From Tolypothrix tenuis PCC 7101 (GTDB taxonomy: Bacteria; Cyanobacteriota; Cyanobacteriia; Cyanobacteriales; Nostocaceae), in contig NZ_AP018248.1 in assembly GCF_002368295.1 (NCBI RefSeq), positions 7,021,281-7,085,280 on the forward strand: DNA of 64,000 nt, read 5' to 3'. Of the stretch, positions 7,482 to 15,052 are shown one piece after another. Under the pieces are notes generated by a model, which was not told the DNA's origin, did not search any database, and saw only the letters and a list, made by a program, of their open reading frames with translations. Positions within the stretch are counted from its first letter, which is position 1. Every line of letters begins with the position of its first letter. A program made the position numbers and the translations under genes.

Positions 7482-8801
7482 ATGACAGCAACTGTTGATA
7501 AAACTACTAAATTACCTCCTTCCCGTCATGAATTTGCGGAAGTAATTCATCGCTTAGAAGCTGGCGGTTCTATGCTACCAGATACGCCAGAAAACTTGAT
7601 GCAAATTATCGGTATTTATAAAGCTTATGCAGTGCCGATGGATTTCTACTGGCGGGATTTACTTTATATTGCAGAACGCGAGTTTTTAAATCCCTTTCCC
7701 TTCTTTAAATACTTCTTACCTAAAGAATATTTAGACCTCCATAATCATTATGCAGGTGATGATGCCGATTTACGCATTTGGCGTGGCCCAGCTACAGCCC
7801 ATCCTGAGTTATTAGCATTTATGGAAAAGGGTGAAACTGGCAAAATGCCAACATTATTTCACCATTTATTCCACGATCGCGTTAACATGGAGTTTGCTGA
7901 AGCTTGTATGCGGGCTATGCTTTGGCATCGTCAAATGTACGCACCAGTAAACCAGTTTGACGCTTACCTAGATTCGGACGAATATAGAGCTAACGCTGAT
8001 AGGGCAATTAAAGCTTACTTCAAAGGCAACCCGGTAATGTTGGCGCTGCACAAGATGTTCCCTGATATGTTCATCGAACAGTGCCGCCAGATGTCATATT
8101 ACTCTAACCTGGGCTTGTTCTGGGAAGTCATGGCCCCCGTGTTCTTTGAAATGTCGGATATTTACGACGAAGGCGGGTTTAAAGGTGTACCAGATGCAAT
8201 GAACTTTTTGATAAATGGGATTTTTGCGATCGCAGGTCGTCCAATTTATCATCATGTATATATAGATGGCGAATGCTACGAAATCATTCCCAAATCTAAG
8301 GGTTTCACCTGGCTATACGAAGCAGCATTACCTTACGTAGAAGCAGTTTTCTACCGTACAGCACCTTTCCGTGGGACAAAATCTTATAATGCTCAAGCAG
8401 GGCAAGTACCTGATGACCAAAAAGATTTCCACTATGGCATTCTTTACGCTGATGTCTTCCCAGTAGGTACTGCTGGTATCCCACCCACATTATTAATGCA
8501 AGATATGCTGCACTTCTTGCCTCAATATTTGGTTGATTATTACCAAAAATATTGTCGTGGCGAAGAAGATATGTTGATTCAGTTGGGCGTTAGTTTCCAA
8601 CGTTCCATGTACAATGTAACTTCGGCGGTAATTCAAGCATTACGCACAGCATTGTTATATCCTTTAGATGACACCAATCCCAAGCATTTGCAAGCAAACC
8701 GGGAATTTTTTGAAGCCCAGTTAAATCGCTTTACCCGTGCTGATTACAATATGCGTGATGCTGCACGTTTACGCGATGTTCAACGCCAAGACTATAGGTA
8801 A
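7482..8801 (+). CDS. cupA: CO2 hydration protein CupA (ChpY)
   Basis: A 439-residue soluble protein of the CupA/ChpY family, the cytoplasmic-side subunit that gives NDH-1MS its vectorial CO2-hydration activity. It begins MTATVDKTTKLPPSRHEFAE and carries conserved histidine-rich stretches such as PTLFHHLFHDRVNMEF and MLWHRQMYAP. The length and position immediately after ndhF3/ndhD3 favour CupA over the shorter constitutive CupB. No signal or membrane segment is apparent. It is the last gene of the operon; a hairpin repeat and tandem array follow the stop. Expression is expected to be induced by CO2 limitation, by analogy with known operons. Confidence 0.85.
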   Translation: MTATVDKTTKLPPSRHEFAEVIHRLEAGGSMLPDTPENLMQIIGIYKAYAVPMDFYWRDLLYIAEREFLNPFPFFKYFLPKEYLDLHNHYAGDDADLRIWRGPATAHPELLAFMEKGETGKMPTLFHHLFHDRVNMEFAEACMRAMLWHRQMYAPVNQFDAYLDSDEYRANADRAIKAYFKGNPVMLALHKMFPDMFIEQCRQMSYYSNLGLFWEVMAPVFFEMSDIYDEGGFKGVPDAMNFLINGIFAIAGRPIYHHVYIDGECYEIIPKSKGFTWLYEAALPYVEAVFYRTAPFRGTKSYNAQAGQVPDDQKDFHYGILYADVFPVGTAGIPPTLLMQDMLHFLPQYLVDYYQKYCRGEEDMLIQLGVSFQRSMYNVTSAVIQALRTALLYPLDDTNPKHLQANREFFEAQLNRFTRADYNMRDAARLRDVQRQDYR

Positions 8802-8834
8802 TTCGTAATTCGTAATTCGTAATTATTTTGGTAG

Positions 8835-8862
8835 GGTGTGTTACGCCGCAGGCTAACGCACC
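8835..8862. repeat. GGTGCGTTA hairpin repeat, copy 1
   Basis: Arms GGTGTGTTA and TAACGCACC around a 10-bp loop, 33 bp after the cupA stop, so a plausible terminator. The same motif occurs at 11334, 26187 and, diverged, 52755. Confidence 0.5.
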
Positions 8863-8872
8863 TTATCTTTTT

Positions 8873-9124
8873 GCTTTCTCAGAATTAACTTCCGCTTTCC
8901 CAGAATCAACTTACGCTTTCCCAAAATCAGCTTCCGCTTTAGCATTTCCGTGTTTCGCGCAAGTTGTAGCAGCTTCCGCTTTCCCAGAATCAACTTCAGC
9001 TTTAACGTTTCCGTGTTACGCGCAAGTTGTAGAAGCTTCAGCTTTAACGTTTCCGTATTACGCGCAAGTTGTAGAAGCTTCAGCTTTAACGTTTCCATGT
9101 TCCGCGCAAGCTGTAGAAGCTTCA
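8873..9124. repeat. 252-bp tandem array of 21/42-bp units
   Basis: Array of 21-bp units (GCTTTCCCAGAATCAACTTC type, at 8873, 8894, 8915, 8978) and 42-bp units (starting GCTTTAACGTTTCCGTG, at 8936, 8999, 9041, 9083). All unit starts are multiples of 21 apart and the whole is 12 x 21 bp. Because 21 is divisible by 3, long frames stay open on both strands, giving 7- or 14-residue repeats; neither has a convincing start or ribosome site. It lies 115 bp from MITE-A copy 2. Confidence 0.85.
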
Positions 9125-9362
9125 GGGTTTCGAGATCATCTTAATATTCCACCAAGAATATTTTTCTTTCTTCCCCTTGTATCAATTTCAATAATATTTG
9201 CGACAGATAAATTCCATGTAGGGAACATCCACCATTGGTGTCAACTTAAGCTAAAAGCTATATAGGGCGGGCGTTGTACAAATACCTCGCGCCCTCATCC
9301 CCTAACCCCTTCTCCCTCAGGGAGAAGGGGAACTAAATCTCTTGCTCCCCTCTCCTGGTGGG

Positions 9363-9683
9363 CTACGGTGTACACACAAGTTATCGAATCACTACCATTC
9401 CTCGAATTACCCCACCCTAACCCTCCCCTTGGAAAGGGGAGCCACTGCGTTGCGGTGAGACCAGCGCTGCGGGAGGGTTTCCCTCCACAGGCGACTGGCG
9501 AACCCGAAGGGGGGTTCCCACGGCAGTCCGCTCAAGTCGGGAAACCCGCCCACGCGGCTGCCTCCCCGTTGTAGCAAGTGGCGTGAGGGAACTAGATTTT
9601 CTTGTTTCCCCCCTTGGCAAGGGGGGATTAAGGGGGGTAAAACCCGGATCTCAAAATAACTTCGATTTGTGTATACACCGTAG
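9363..9683 (-). mobile_element. MITE-B copy 1 inserted in MITE-A
   Basis: Bounded by CTACGGTGTACACACAA and its inverted form ending CACCGTAG, and flanked by an exact 11-bp direct repeat CTCCTGGTGGG (9352-9362 and 9684-9694), a convincing target-site duplication. A further element (9442-9587) is inserted inside. Confidence 0.8.
9442..9587. mobile_element. Third-level insertion (element C) inside MITE-B
   Basis: About 146 bp, GC-rich, present in this MITE-B copy but absent from the one at 60381-60555, where the flanks GGGGAG and GGAACTAG are continuous. Its ends are CCACTGCG and AAGTGGC-like inverted sequence. It contains several short palindromes such as GAACCCGAAGGGGGGTTC. A TTGTAGCAACTGGCG remnant similar to its right end is seen near 21140. 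Confidence 0.6.
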
Positions 9684-9850
9684 CTCCTGGTGGGAGAGGG
9701 GCACAGGGTGAGGGCGAAACCTTGAACAAGAGCGGGTTTCACGTTAAGTTGACACCACTGGGCATCCACAATCTTTTGGTATATTCAATTATCTTACTGG
9801 TGCCGTGCCCCTACCCATGTATAGGAATCATGCTTAAAGTCAAATGGTAT

Positions 9851-9914
9851 TAGGGACTTCCAGAAATTACATTATCCATTTTTCAAAGAGAAATCCGGGA
9901 ATTGTATTCCTCCT
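9851..9914 (+). mobile_element. MITE-D fragment
   Basis: TAGGGACTTCCAGAAATTA and the following ATTATCCATTTTTC match the left end of the element at 19332-19474. The right end is missing, so this is a remnant at the end of the AbrB-type gene. Confidence 0.6.
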
Positions 9915-9950
9915 CCACTTGGCTGGTGATGCGCTACCCGACAACGCATC

Positions 9951-11126
9951 CTACGATTGGCTTTCAAGCCGGCGAAACAGAAATAACCAAATAGGTAGGG
10001 AACTGTTAATTGCAATTAATCTGACTAAATGACCTGCGGTGACAACTTCCACATTATGATTCAATACCAAGGCAACGAGAATCATTTCTGCGGAACCGCC
10101 TGGGGCTGTTACCAACAGACAAGTTAACCAATCCCAAGATGTTAATTGCATAGCCAGCATAGCAGCGATCGCACCTGCAATTAAAGTCATAGCTACAGAC
10201 ATGACTGCATAGCCGATAGTTTTGGCATTGAAGCTAGGTTTATCTCCCCAATATTCCCCAATGGTAATTCCTAACAGCATTTGCCCAACTAAATTGATTA
10301 GTGGTGGTGCAGTAAAATGCAAACCAGATGCGATAGGCACTAAATTTAGCACTGGGTTAAATGCTACCCCAATCACCAAAGCACCAAAAAAATCGCCTGC
10401 GGGAATCTTCAAGAATATCGCCAAATAAACTACTAAGGCGGTTACCCCCAGTGCTAATAAAAGTAATCCTAATTGCGATGGCTCAAAATTGAGTAAATTG
10501 CTTTGCATGGAAATAGCTTGTTGATTCCAAGAACTGCTAAATGTGGTTCTCGCAATCAAAGGAATCAGAAAAACTACGCTTGTTACCCGCAAGGCTTGAA
10601 CTAGCGCCACTAAGGTGACATTTTTATTATAATCGGCTGCGATCGCTGCCATAATTCCCACTCCGCCGGGAACTGTCGCCAGCATTGCTGTTAATAAATT
10701 AGTTTGACTGAGGCGCGAATAAATATAGCCAATACAGATGCCACAAAGTAACAGAAAAATTGTTAATAAAATGAATATGGGAATTCCAGACGCAACACTG
10801 GCTAAATCACTATGACTACTGGAAGCACCCACCGTTAGCCCCACCAGCGCCATACCAGCTTTTCTCGCAATCCGGTTAGGCTTGGGGTAATATTGCCAAA
10901 AAATCCGACAAATCTGTAAAACTATAGTACCCGCCGCAATACCCCCAAATATCCAAACTATTCCCCCAATATTCAACCTAGCAAGGCTGAAACCTAAAGG
11001 TAACGCCAGCAGCATTTCTAAAATCAAAACAGCTAACTGCTTGACAAAGAGATGTTGTTGAGCATCAATAGGATTTGCAGCAGTTGATTCCTCAACAATA
11101 GGAGCAACACTAAAGCTATGATTCAT
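9951..11126 (-). CDS. AbrB-family integral membrane protein (ammonia monooxygenase-like, PF05145 type)
   Basis: About 391 residues from ATG 11126 (MNHSFSVAPIVEES); the frame also extends to a GTG at 11159. Roughly ten hydrophobic helices form two similar halves: GIVWIFGGIAAG / ATVPGGVGIMAAI in the first and GDFFGALVIGVA / VTAPGGSAEMILVALVLNHNVEVV in the second. This duplicated AbrB arrangement is characteristic of a family of unknown transport or regulatory function, unrelated to the Bacillus AbrB DNA-binding protein. It stands alone, with MITE-D debris downstream. Substrate unknown. Confidence 0.75.
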   Translation of the reverse strand: MNHSFSVAPIVEESTAANPIDAQQHLFVKQLAVLILEMLLALPLGFSLARLNIGGIVWIFGGIAAGTIVLQICRIFWQYYPKPNRIARKAGMALVGLTVGASSSHSDLASVASGIPIFILLTIFLLLCGICIGYIYSRLSQTNLLTAMLATVPGGVGIMAAIAADYNKNVTLVALVQALRVTSVVFLIPLIARTTFSSSWNQQAISMQSNLLNFEPSQLGLLLLALGVTALVVYLAIFLKIPAGDFFGALVIGVAFNPVLNLVPIASGLHFTAPPLINLVGQMLLGITIGEYWGDKPSFNAKTIGYAVMSVAMTLIAGAIAAMLAMQLTSWDWLTCLLVTAPGGSAEMILVALVLNHNVEVVTAGHLVRLIAINSSLPIWLFLFRRLESQS

Positions 11127-11333
11127 CGATGTGCGCTTTTTTCTTAGTTTAATACGCACAACAGATCATGCGATCGCACTATTAGTAAGCCAAGGCAACT
11201 TGGCGGGGTAAAGGGGAAGGGGCAAAGGGGAAAGGTTTTTCTCCCTTACCCTTTTCCCTTTAACCTTTCCCCAACCTCCATCTAACATTTTTGAGTTGGC
11301 AGACTACTATGTAGCATCAAAAACTTTGGAAGA

Positions 11334-11357
11334 GGTGCGTTACTTCGTTAACGCACC
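11334..11357. repeat. GGTGCGTTA hairpin repeat, copy 2
   Basis: Perfect arms GGTGCGTTA and TAACGCACC with a 6-base loop, between the AbrB-type gene and the 112-residue hypothetical. Confidence 0.6.
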
Positions 11358-11369
11358 CTACTTCTTGTA

Positions 11370-11391
11370 GAGACGCGATTAATCGCGTCTC
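11370..11391. repeat. GAGACGCGAT hairpin repeat, copy 3
   Basis: Perfect 22-bp palindrome with half-site GAGACGCGATT, ending 3 bp before the stop codon of the minus-strand gene at 11395; its position suggests use as that gene's terminator stem. Confidence 0.65.
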
Positions 11392-11394
11392 TCT

Positions 11395-11733
11395 CTAATC
11401 TTCATCAAGTGCGGGGAAAGCTTCCTCAAATTGCCATAACTCATCTTTATGTTCCATGAACCAAATCCGAGTTTCTGGAGTTAATTGACTCCAAATATTT
11501 TCTATAGGAATGTGGGGAGAAGAATAGCGATATTGTTCACCGAGTAATTTCAGATTTTCCACTACATCAAGGGGAATACCAAATTCTCGCCAGTCAACTT
11601 TCACATATCTTCCAGAAAGCCCTGCTGCGGGGTCAAAAATTAATTGTGCCGCCCTAACTAAATCAGCAAAATGATTTGCTTTGAGTCCGGCTATTTGCTG
11701 AAGTGGTAGTGATTGATTATGCTCTTGAGACAT
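11395..11733 (-). CDS. Conserved hypothetical protein, 112 aa
   Basis: Small acidic soluble protein starting MSQEHNQSLPLQQIAGLKAN. It has no signal peptide or membrane segment and no motif I recognise. The sequence is well-composed (balanced codons, hydrophobic periodicity, W/F-rich segment RIWFMEHKDELWQFEEAFP), which supports a real gene. It is followed by a hairpin repeat and preceded by an NTF2-like gene on the same strand, 90 bp away, so co-transcription is possible. Confidence 0.65.
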   Translation of the reverse strand: MSQEHNQSLPLQQIAGLKANHFADLVRAAQLIFDPAAGLSGRYVKVDWREFGIPLDVVENLKLLGEQYRYSSPHIPIENIWSQLTPETRIWFMEHKDELWQFEEAFPALDED

Positions 11734-11822
11734 TGTCGCTGGAGTGGTAAAGATGATTTGTTGGTTGAACTTACTGCCAGAGATTTTTATCCCAATTTTC
11801 CTATTTTAGCGCACCGTCCTTT

Positions 11823-12209
11823 TTAAGAACGCAGTTGCGCTATCATTGCGGCTGGGTTCCAGTAAGCGCGAGTAGTTTGAATTTTACCTGCGGCGTTAAT
11901 TTCAATAATAGTAATTCCGGCAAAAGTTACTGATTTACCAGTTTTGCTAGTTCCTTCCATTGTCCACTTCACTGCTGCTTCATTCCCACTTACAAAAATA
12001 TGCTCAGTGGTAGCTTCTAGTTTTGTAAAAACTGCTTGCAATTGCCCAATAAACTGACGGAATCCCTCATGCACTTTTGCTGGTGGTTCCCCTACTGGAT
12101 CGTAGCTTAATGCATCTTCAGCAAAGTTTTCTACCCAGCCTTCAGGGTTCATACTAGCCATATTAGCAAAGTAAGCAGCAACTACGTTTTCAATGGTTGC
12201 ATTTGACAT
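11823..12209 (-). CDS. NTF2-like / SnoaL-fold protein
   Basis: A 128-residue protein with the cone-shaped NTF2-like fold pattern: N-terminal helix VAAYFANMASMNPEGWVENFAEDALSYDPVG, then strands ATTEHIFVSGNEAAVKWTMEGTSKTG and VTFAGITIIEINAAGKI with a terminal RAYWNPAAM. Members of this superfamily are small-molecule binding proteins or isomerase-like enzymes; the ligand is not evident. An Asp (YDPVG) in the pocket position resembles ketosteroid-isomerase-like members. Divergently placed relative to heptamer repeats upstream. Confidence 0.75.
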   Translation of the reverse strand: MSNATIENVVAAYFANMASMNPEGWVENFAEDALSYDPVGEPPAKVHEGFRQFIGQLQAVFTKLEATTEHIFVSGNEAAVKWTMEGTSKTGKSVTFAGITIIEINAAGKIQTTRAYWNPAAMIAQLRS

Positions 12210-12286
12210 ATAAAAATCCTATTTCAGTTGTGCAAAATATCGGTTTTAGCTGTTATTTAACTTTCTTAAATAGACTTGAAACACTT

Positions 12287-12390
12287 ACCAATCACCAATC
12301 ACCAATTACCAATTACCAATTACCAATCACCAATTACCAATTACCAATTACCAATTACCAATTACCAATTACCAATTACCAATTACCACC
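12287..12390. repeat. ACCAATT heptamer tandem repeat
   Basis: About fourteen near-perfect copies of a 7-mer (ACCAATT with ACCAATC variants) between two minus-strand genes. Copy number is likely to vary between strains. Confidence 0.9.
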
Positions 12391-12397
12391 AACCTAA

Positions 12398-12763
12398 TTA
12401 TTCAGTTTCAATCAACACATGAACAGCAGCCACAGCTATTAACATCTCGTCATTTTTATCGTTGAGAGAAGCAATTGCGCGTCCTTGAACTACCATTCCC
12501 CCAGCTTCGACAGTCAGAGTTTTACGCCCAAAGGGTAATACTGCTAATACTTCCTCTTGTCTTACCTGTTCTGGGTATGGTACTGCTACTTGAACTTCCA
12601 CAATCATCTCATTGGGGTCATTTAAACCAGCAACTTCCCACACACCAGGTAACGCATTATGTGCGATCGCATTTCTTACCGCCCTAGCTGCTGCTACTGT
12701 GGGTTCTTGTCCATGTTGATCAACTCCCATGCCCATCTCGATAATAAAGCGTTTTTTAGCCAT
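12398..12763 (-). CDS. Lin0512 family protein
   Basis: A 121-residue soluble protein matching the Lin0512 family in length and sequence style: MAKKRFIIEMGMGVDQHGQEPTVAAARAVRNAI and LPGVWEVAGLNDPNEMIVEVQVAVPYPE. The conserved GMGVDQHGQ region is typical. Biochemical role is not established. The start ATG 12763 has a good GGGAGGAAG site. Its start is only 22 bp from the divergent LD-carboxypeptidase start, so the two genes must share or overlap promoter elements. Confidence 0.8.
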   Translation of the reverse strand: MAKKRFIIEMGMGVDQHGQEPTVAAARAVRNAIAHNALPGVWEVAGLNDPNEMIVEVQVAVPYPEQVRQEEVLAVLPFGRKTLTVEAGGMVVQGRAIASLNDKNDEMLIAVAAVHVLIETE

Positions 12764-12785
12764 AACTTCCTCCCATCCCTAATTT

Positions 12786-13805
12786 ATGCACATCAACCGC
12801 CGACAATTTCTTACCAGCGTTGGGTTAGCAACTTTAGCTACCCAGATACAACCTTTTACAGCCCAAGGTCAATTATCTCGCAATAGCACCCTGAAACCAC
12901 CTCATCTGCAAATTGGTGATACTGTGGGATTAATCGCCCCAGCCAGTACCGTTGACAGCGAAGACATAGCCACTGCACAGCGTAACATTGCAGATTTAGG
13001 GCTAAAAGTGAAGTTAGGAAAGCATATTTTGGATCGTTATGGTTACTTAGCCGGAAAGGATCGCGATCGCGCTTTTGATTTAAACTCAATGTTTGCCGAT
13101 CCATCGGTAAAAGCTATTATTGCTATGCGTGGCGGCTGGGGTTGCAATCGTCTCTTACCTTGGCTGAATTACACTAATATTCGCAATCATCCCAAAATCT
13201 TGCTCGGATACAGCGATATTACATCTTTATTATTAGCAATTAATGCCCGCAGTCGCCTAATTACTTTTCATGGCCCAGTTGCCACTTCTACCTGGAATCA
13301 GTTTACTGTAGATTACTTTCGGCGCATTCTATTTAATAGCGAAGCTATAACTATGCAAAATCCCTCCCCTGGGGAAGTGAAAATAGAAATAATTACCCCA
13401 GGAAAAGCTAGAGGTAAACTTGTCGGCGGTAACCTATCTGTCCTCTCAGCAATGATAGGTTCAATGTACCTTCCTGCTTGGCACAACAGCATTTTATTTA
13501 TTGAAGAAATCAGCGAAGATGTTTATCGTGTAGACCGAATGCTTACACAGTTAAAAAATGCTGGCATACTTAATCAAATTGCTGGTTTTATCTTTGCCCA
13601 ATGCACCGATTGCAGTGTTGGTGATGCACCAAATTTTACTTTAATGCAAGTCTTGCAAGACCACATCCGCCCATTGAATATTCCCGCTTGGTACGGTTCA
13701 ATGATTGGTCACATTAAAAATAAATTTACCGTACCCGTGGGTTTGCCAGTAGAAATTGATGCAAGTTCAGGCACAATTCAAATGTTAGAATCAGCCGTTA
13801 TTTAA
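12786..13805 (+). CDS. ldcA: LD-carboxypeptidase (murein tetrapeptide carboxypeptidase, S66 family), Tat signal
   Basis: A 339-residue serine peptidase of family S66, which trims the terminal D-alanine from L-Ala-D-Glu-mDAP-D-Ala muropeptides during cell-wall recycling. The likely catalytic triad is S143 (GYSDITS), E240 (FIEEISED) and H309 (GHIKNKFTVP), matching the family layout. The N-terminus MHINRRQFLTSVGLATLA is a twin-arginine signal, so unlike the cytoplasmic E. coli LdcA this one is probably exported. No ribosome site is seen before ATG 12786; the start lies in the very short divergent spacer with the Lin0512 gene. Confidence 0.88.
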   Translation: MHINRRQFLTSVGLATLATQIQPFTAQGQLSRNSTLKPPHLQIGDTVGLIAPASTVDSEDIATAQRNIADLGLKVKLGKHILDRYGYLAGKDRDRAFDLNSMFADPSVKAIIAMRGGWGCNRLLPWLNYTNIRNHPKILLGYSDITSLLLAINARSRLITFHGPVATSTWNQFTVDYFRRILFNSEAITMQNPSPGEVKIEIITPGKARGKLVGGNLSVLSAMIGSMYLPAWHNSILFIEEISEDVYRVDRMLTQLKNAGILNQIAGFIFAQCTDCSVGDAPNFTLMQVLQDHIRPLNIPAWYGSMIGHIKNKFTVPVGLPVEIDASSGTIQMLESAVI

Positions 13806-14065
13806 TGTTAAAAATCTCAATTAATCATCTGTATCAACAAAAGCAAAAGGGTAAAAGACCGAAATTCTAAATTTTTTGCATCTAGATTTTTTCCCAATTT
13901 GAAAAAAGAATGTGACAGATTGTAGAGGCACGGCAATTCCGTGCCCTCTAGAATATTATTAATCTGTCGCAAACCTTATTTAACTTCGTATGAGTTTTCT
14001 CAGAAAGATTAAAACCTTGGTTTTGATGTAATATTTCCTTTGGAGCCTGAATCTCAGATAAATCT
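13806..14065. other. Intergenic region
   Basis: 260 bp with a TAGAGGCACGGCAATTCCGTGCCCTCTA-type dispersed hairpin near 13924-13951 (arms around GGCA/TGCC); no gene seen. Confidence 0.4.
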
Positions 14066-14890
14066 CTATTGATTAAGGGCCATCCTGAGAGCTGCTGCTG
14101 CAAGGTTAAGCTCCAATTTATCTGCATTCTCTAATGCCCATTCGCCAGAGTTCTTGAGTCGTTTAAATGTCTTGGGCTTATCATTTCGCTGTGCTGCCAT
14201 TTCTGCTGCTGCAATCTCTCCGACAGCATCTATCTGTTCTGATGTAACTGCATTTTGCTGCATTTTTTGTTTTAGTTCAGCTAATTCCTGCGCCAAACTA
14301 CTTAAATCAGAATCAGCTTCTGTATAACTTTCTTTCGCAGCTTTAAAGATAGACTGAATAGTTTCCTTATCGTCCATAACCTTGGCGACTGCTGCTTTGA
14401 GATCCTCTTCTTTAACTTGTCCTGCACCTCTGTTTTTAAGTAAAGCTGCAAGTGCTTTCATATAGATATAACCTGCTGCGATCGTAGCTCCATAAACAGT
14501 TGCGCTCATTAAAGCATAAGAAGCAACTGTACCAGCCCCAGGTAAAAACTTCAGAGCAGATCCTAGTCCAAAGACTGCTAGTACTGCCGCATTCGATGCC
14601 AAATTAGACACAATCCCTGTGGCAATGCTTTTGACTAGGTTTTTGGTAAAAGGCAAATCAAGCTCTCTATTGATACGTACATACATCGTCCATGTATTAC
14701 CAAAAGCTGCAAATAAATCTGCACCAGGTACAGGAATAAAGATGCAACCGACACCAATTCCTGCATGAATCTTTACTATTCCAGCTAGTTTCCCTGGCAG
14801 ATTTTCATCTGTAGCTTGATTGATTGCTCTTACTAGATCAAAAGCTGCTTGAGTTAATTGTCCTTCTTTTACTGATTGATTCCCGTTCAT
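14066..14890 (-). CDS. Membrane protein with glycine-rich hydrophobic segments (DUF697/YcjF-like appearance)
   Basis: A 274-residue protein. Three hydrophobic, Gly/Ala-rich segments lie at about residues 40-65 (IHAGIGVGCIFIPVPGADLFA), 90-115 and 118-145, followed by a long helical, charged region with coiled-coil character (LSSLAQELAELKQKMQQNAV). The first part recalls the DUF697 domain found with small GTPases, but I am not certain. The gene is alone on the minus strand between the LD-carboxypeptidase and the aminopeptidase-like gene. Function unknown. Confidence 0.6.
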   Translation of the reverse strand: MNGNQSVKEGQLTQAAFDLVRAINQATDENLPGKLAGIVKIHAGIGVGCIFIPVPGADLFAAFGNTWTMYVRINRELDLPFTKNLVKSIATGIVSNLASNAAVLAVFGLGSALKFLPGAGTVASYALMSATVYGATIAAGYIYMKALAALLKNRGAGQVKEEDLKAAVAKVMDDKETIQSIFKAAKESYTEADSDLSSLAQELAELKQKMQQNAVTSEQIDAVGEIAAAEMAAQRNDKPKTFKRLKNSGEWALENADKLELNLAAAALRMALNQ

Positions 14891-15052
14891 GGACTTTCCT
14901 TTTATATTCTGATAATCTTTATTCTGAAATCCAACTATTTAGTTGCAAGCCACTATAATTAATGACTACTACAGCTAAATTGCGAATTCCAGAAAATAGC
15001 AGGTATTAAATCGAGATAAATTTAATTTCCAACAATCTGAGCTACAACAACA

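Larger units (their letters stand above)
9239..9754 (-). mobile_element. MITE-A copy 2, carrying nested elements
   Basis: Terminal inverted repeats TGTCAACTTAA (9239) and TTAAGTTGACA (ends 9754). In the reverse orientation relative to copies 1, 3 and 4. Its centre is interrupted by MITE-B (9363-9683). A short direct repeat CATCCAC lies just outside both ends (about 9228 and 9765), a possible target duplication, though not directly abutting the arms. Confidence 0.75.

Noticed and set aside
8828..9265. 145-codon plus-strand frame and 81-codon minus-strand frame over the 8873-9124 array
   Set aside because: Both stay open only because repeat units are multiples of 21 bp; no ribosome site, and the frame runs into MITE-A.
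9407..9769. 120-codon minus-strand frame in the nested MITE region
   Set aside because: Lies entirely in MITE-A, MITE-B and element C sequence; GC-rich, repeat-derived, no homology seen.
12197..12397. 66-codon frame across the ACCAATT repeats
   Set aside because: Translation of a heptamer array (repeated NYQLPIT); no evidence of a gene.
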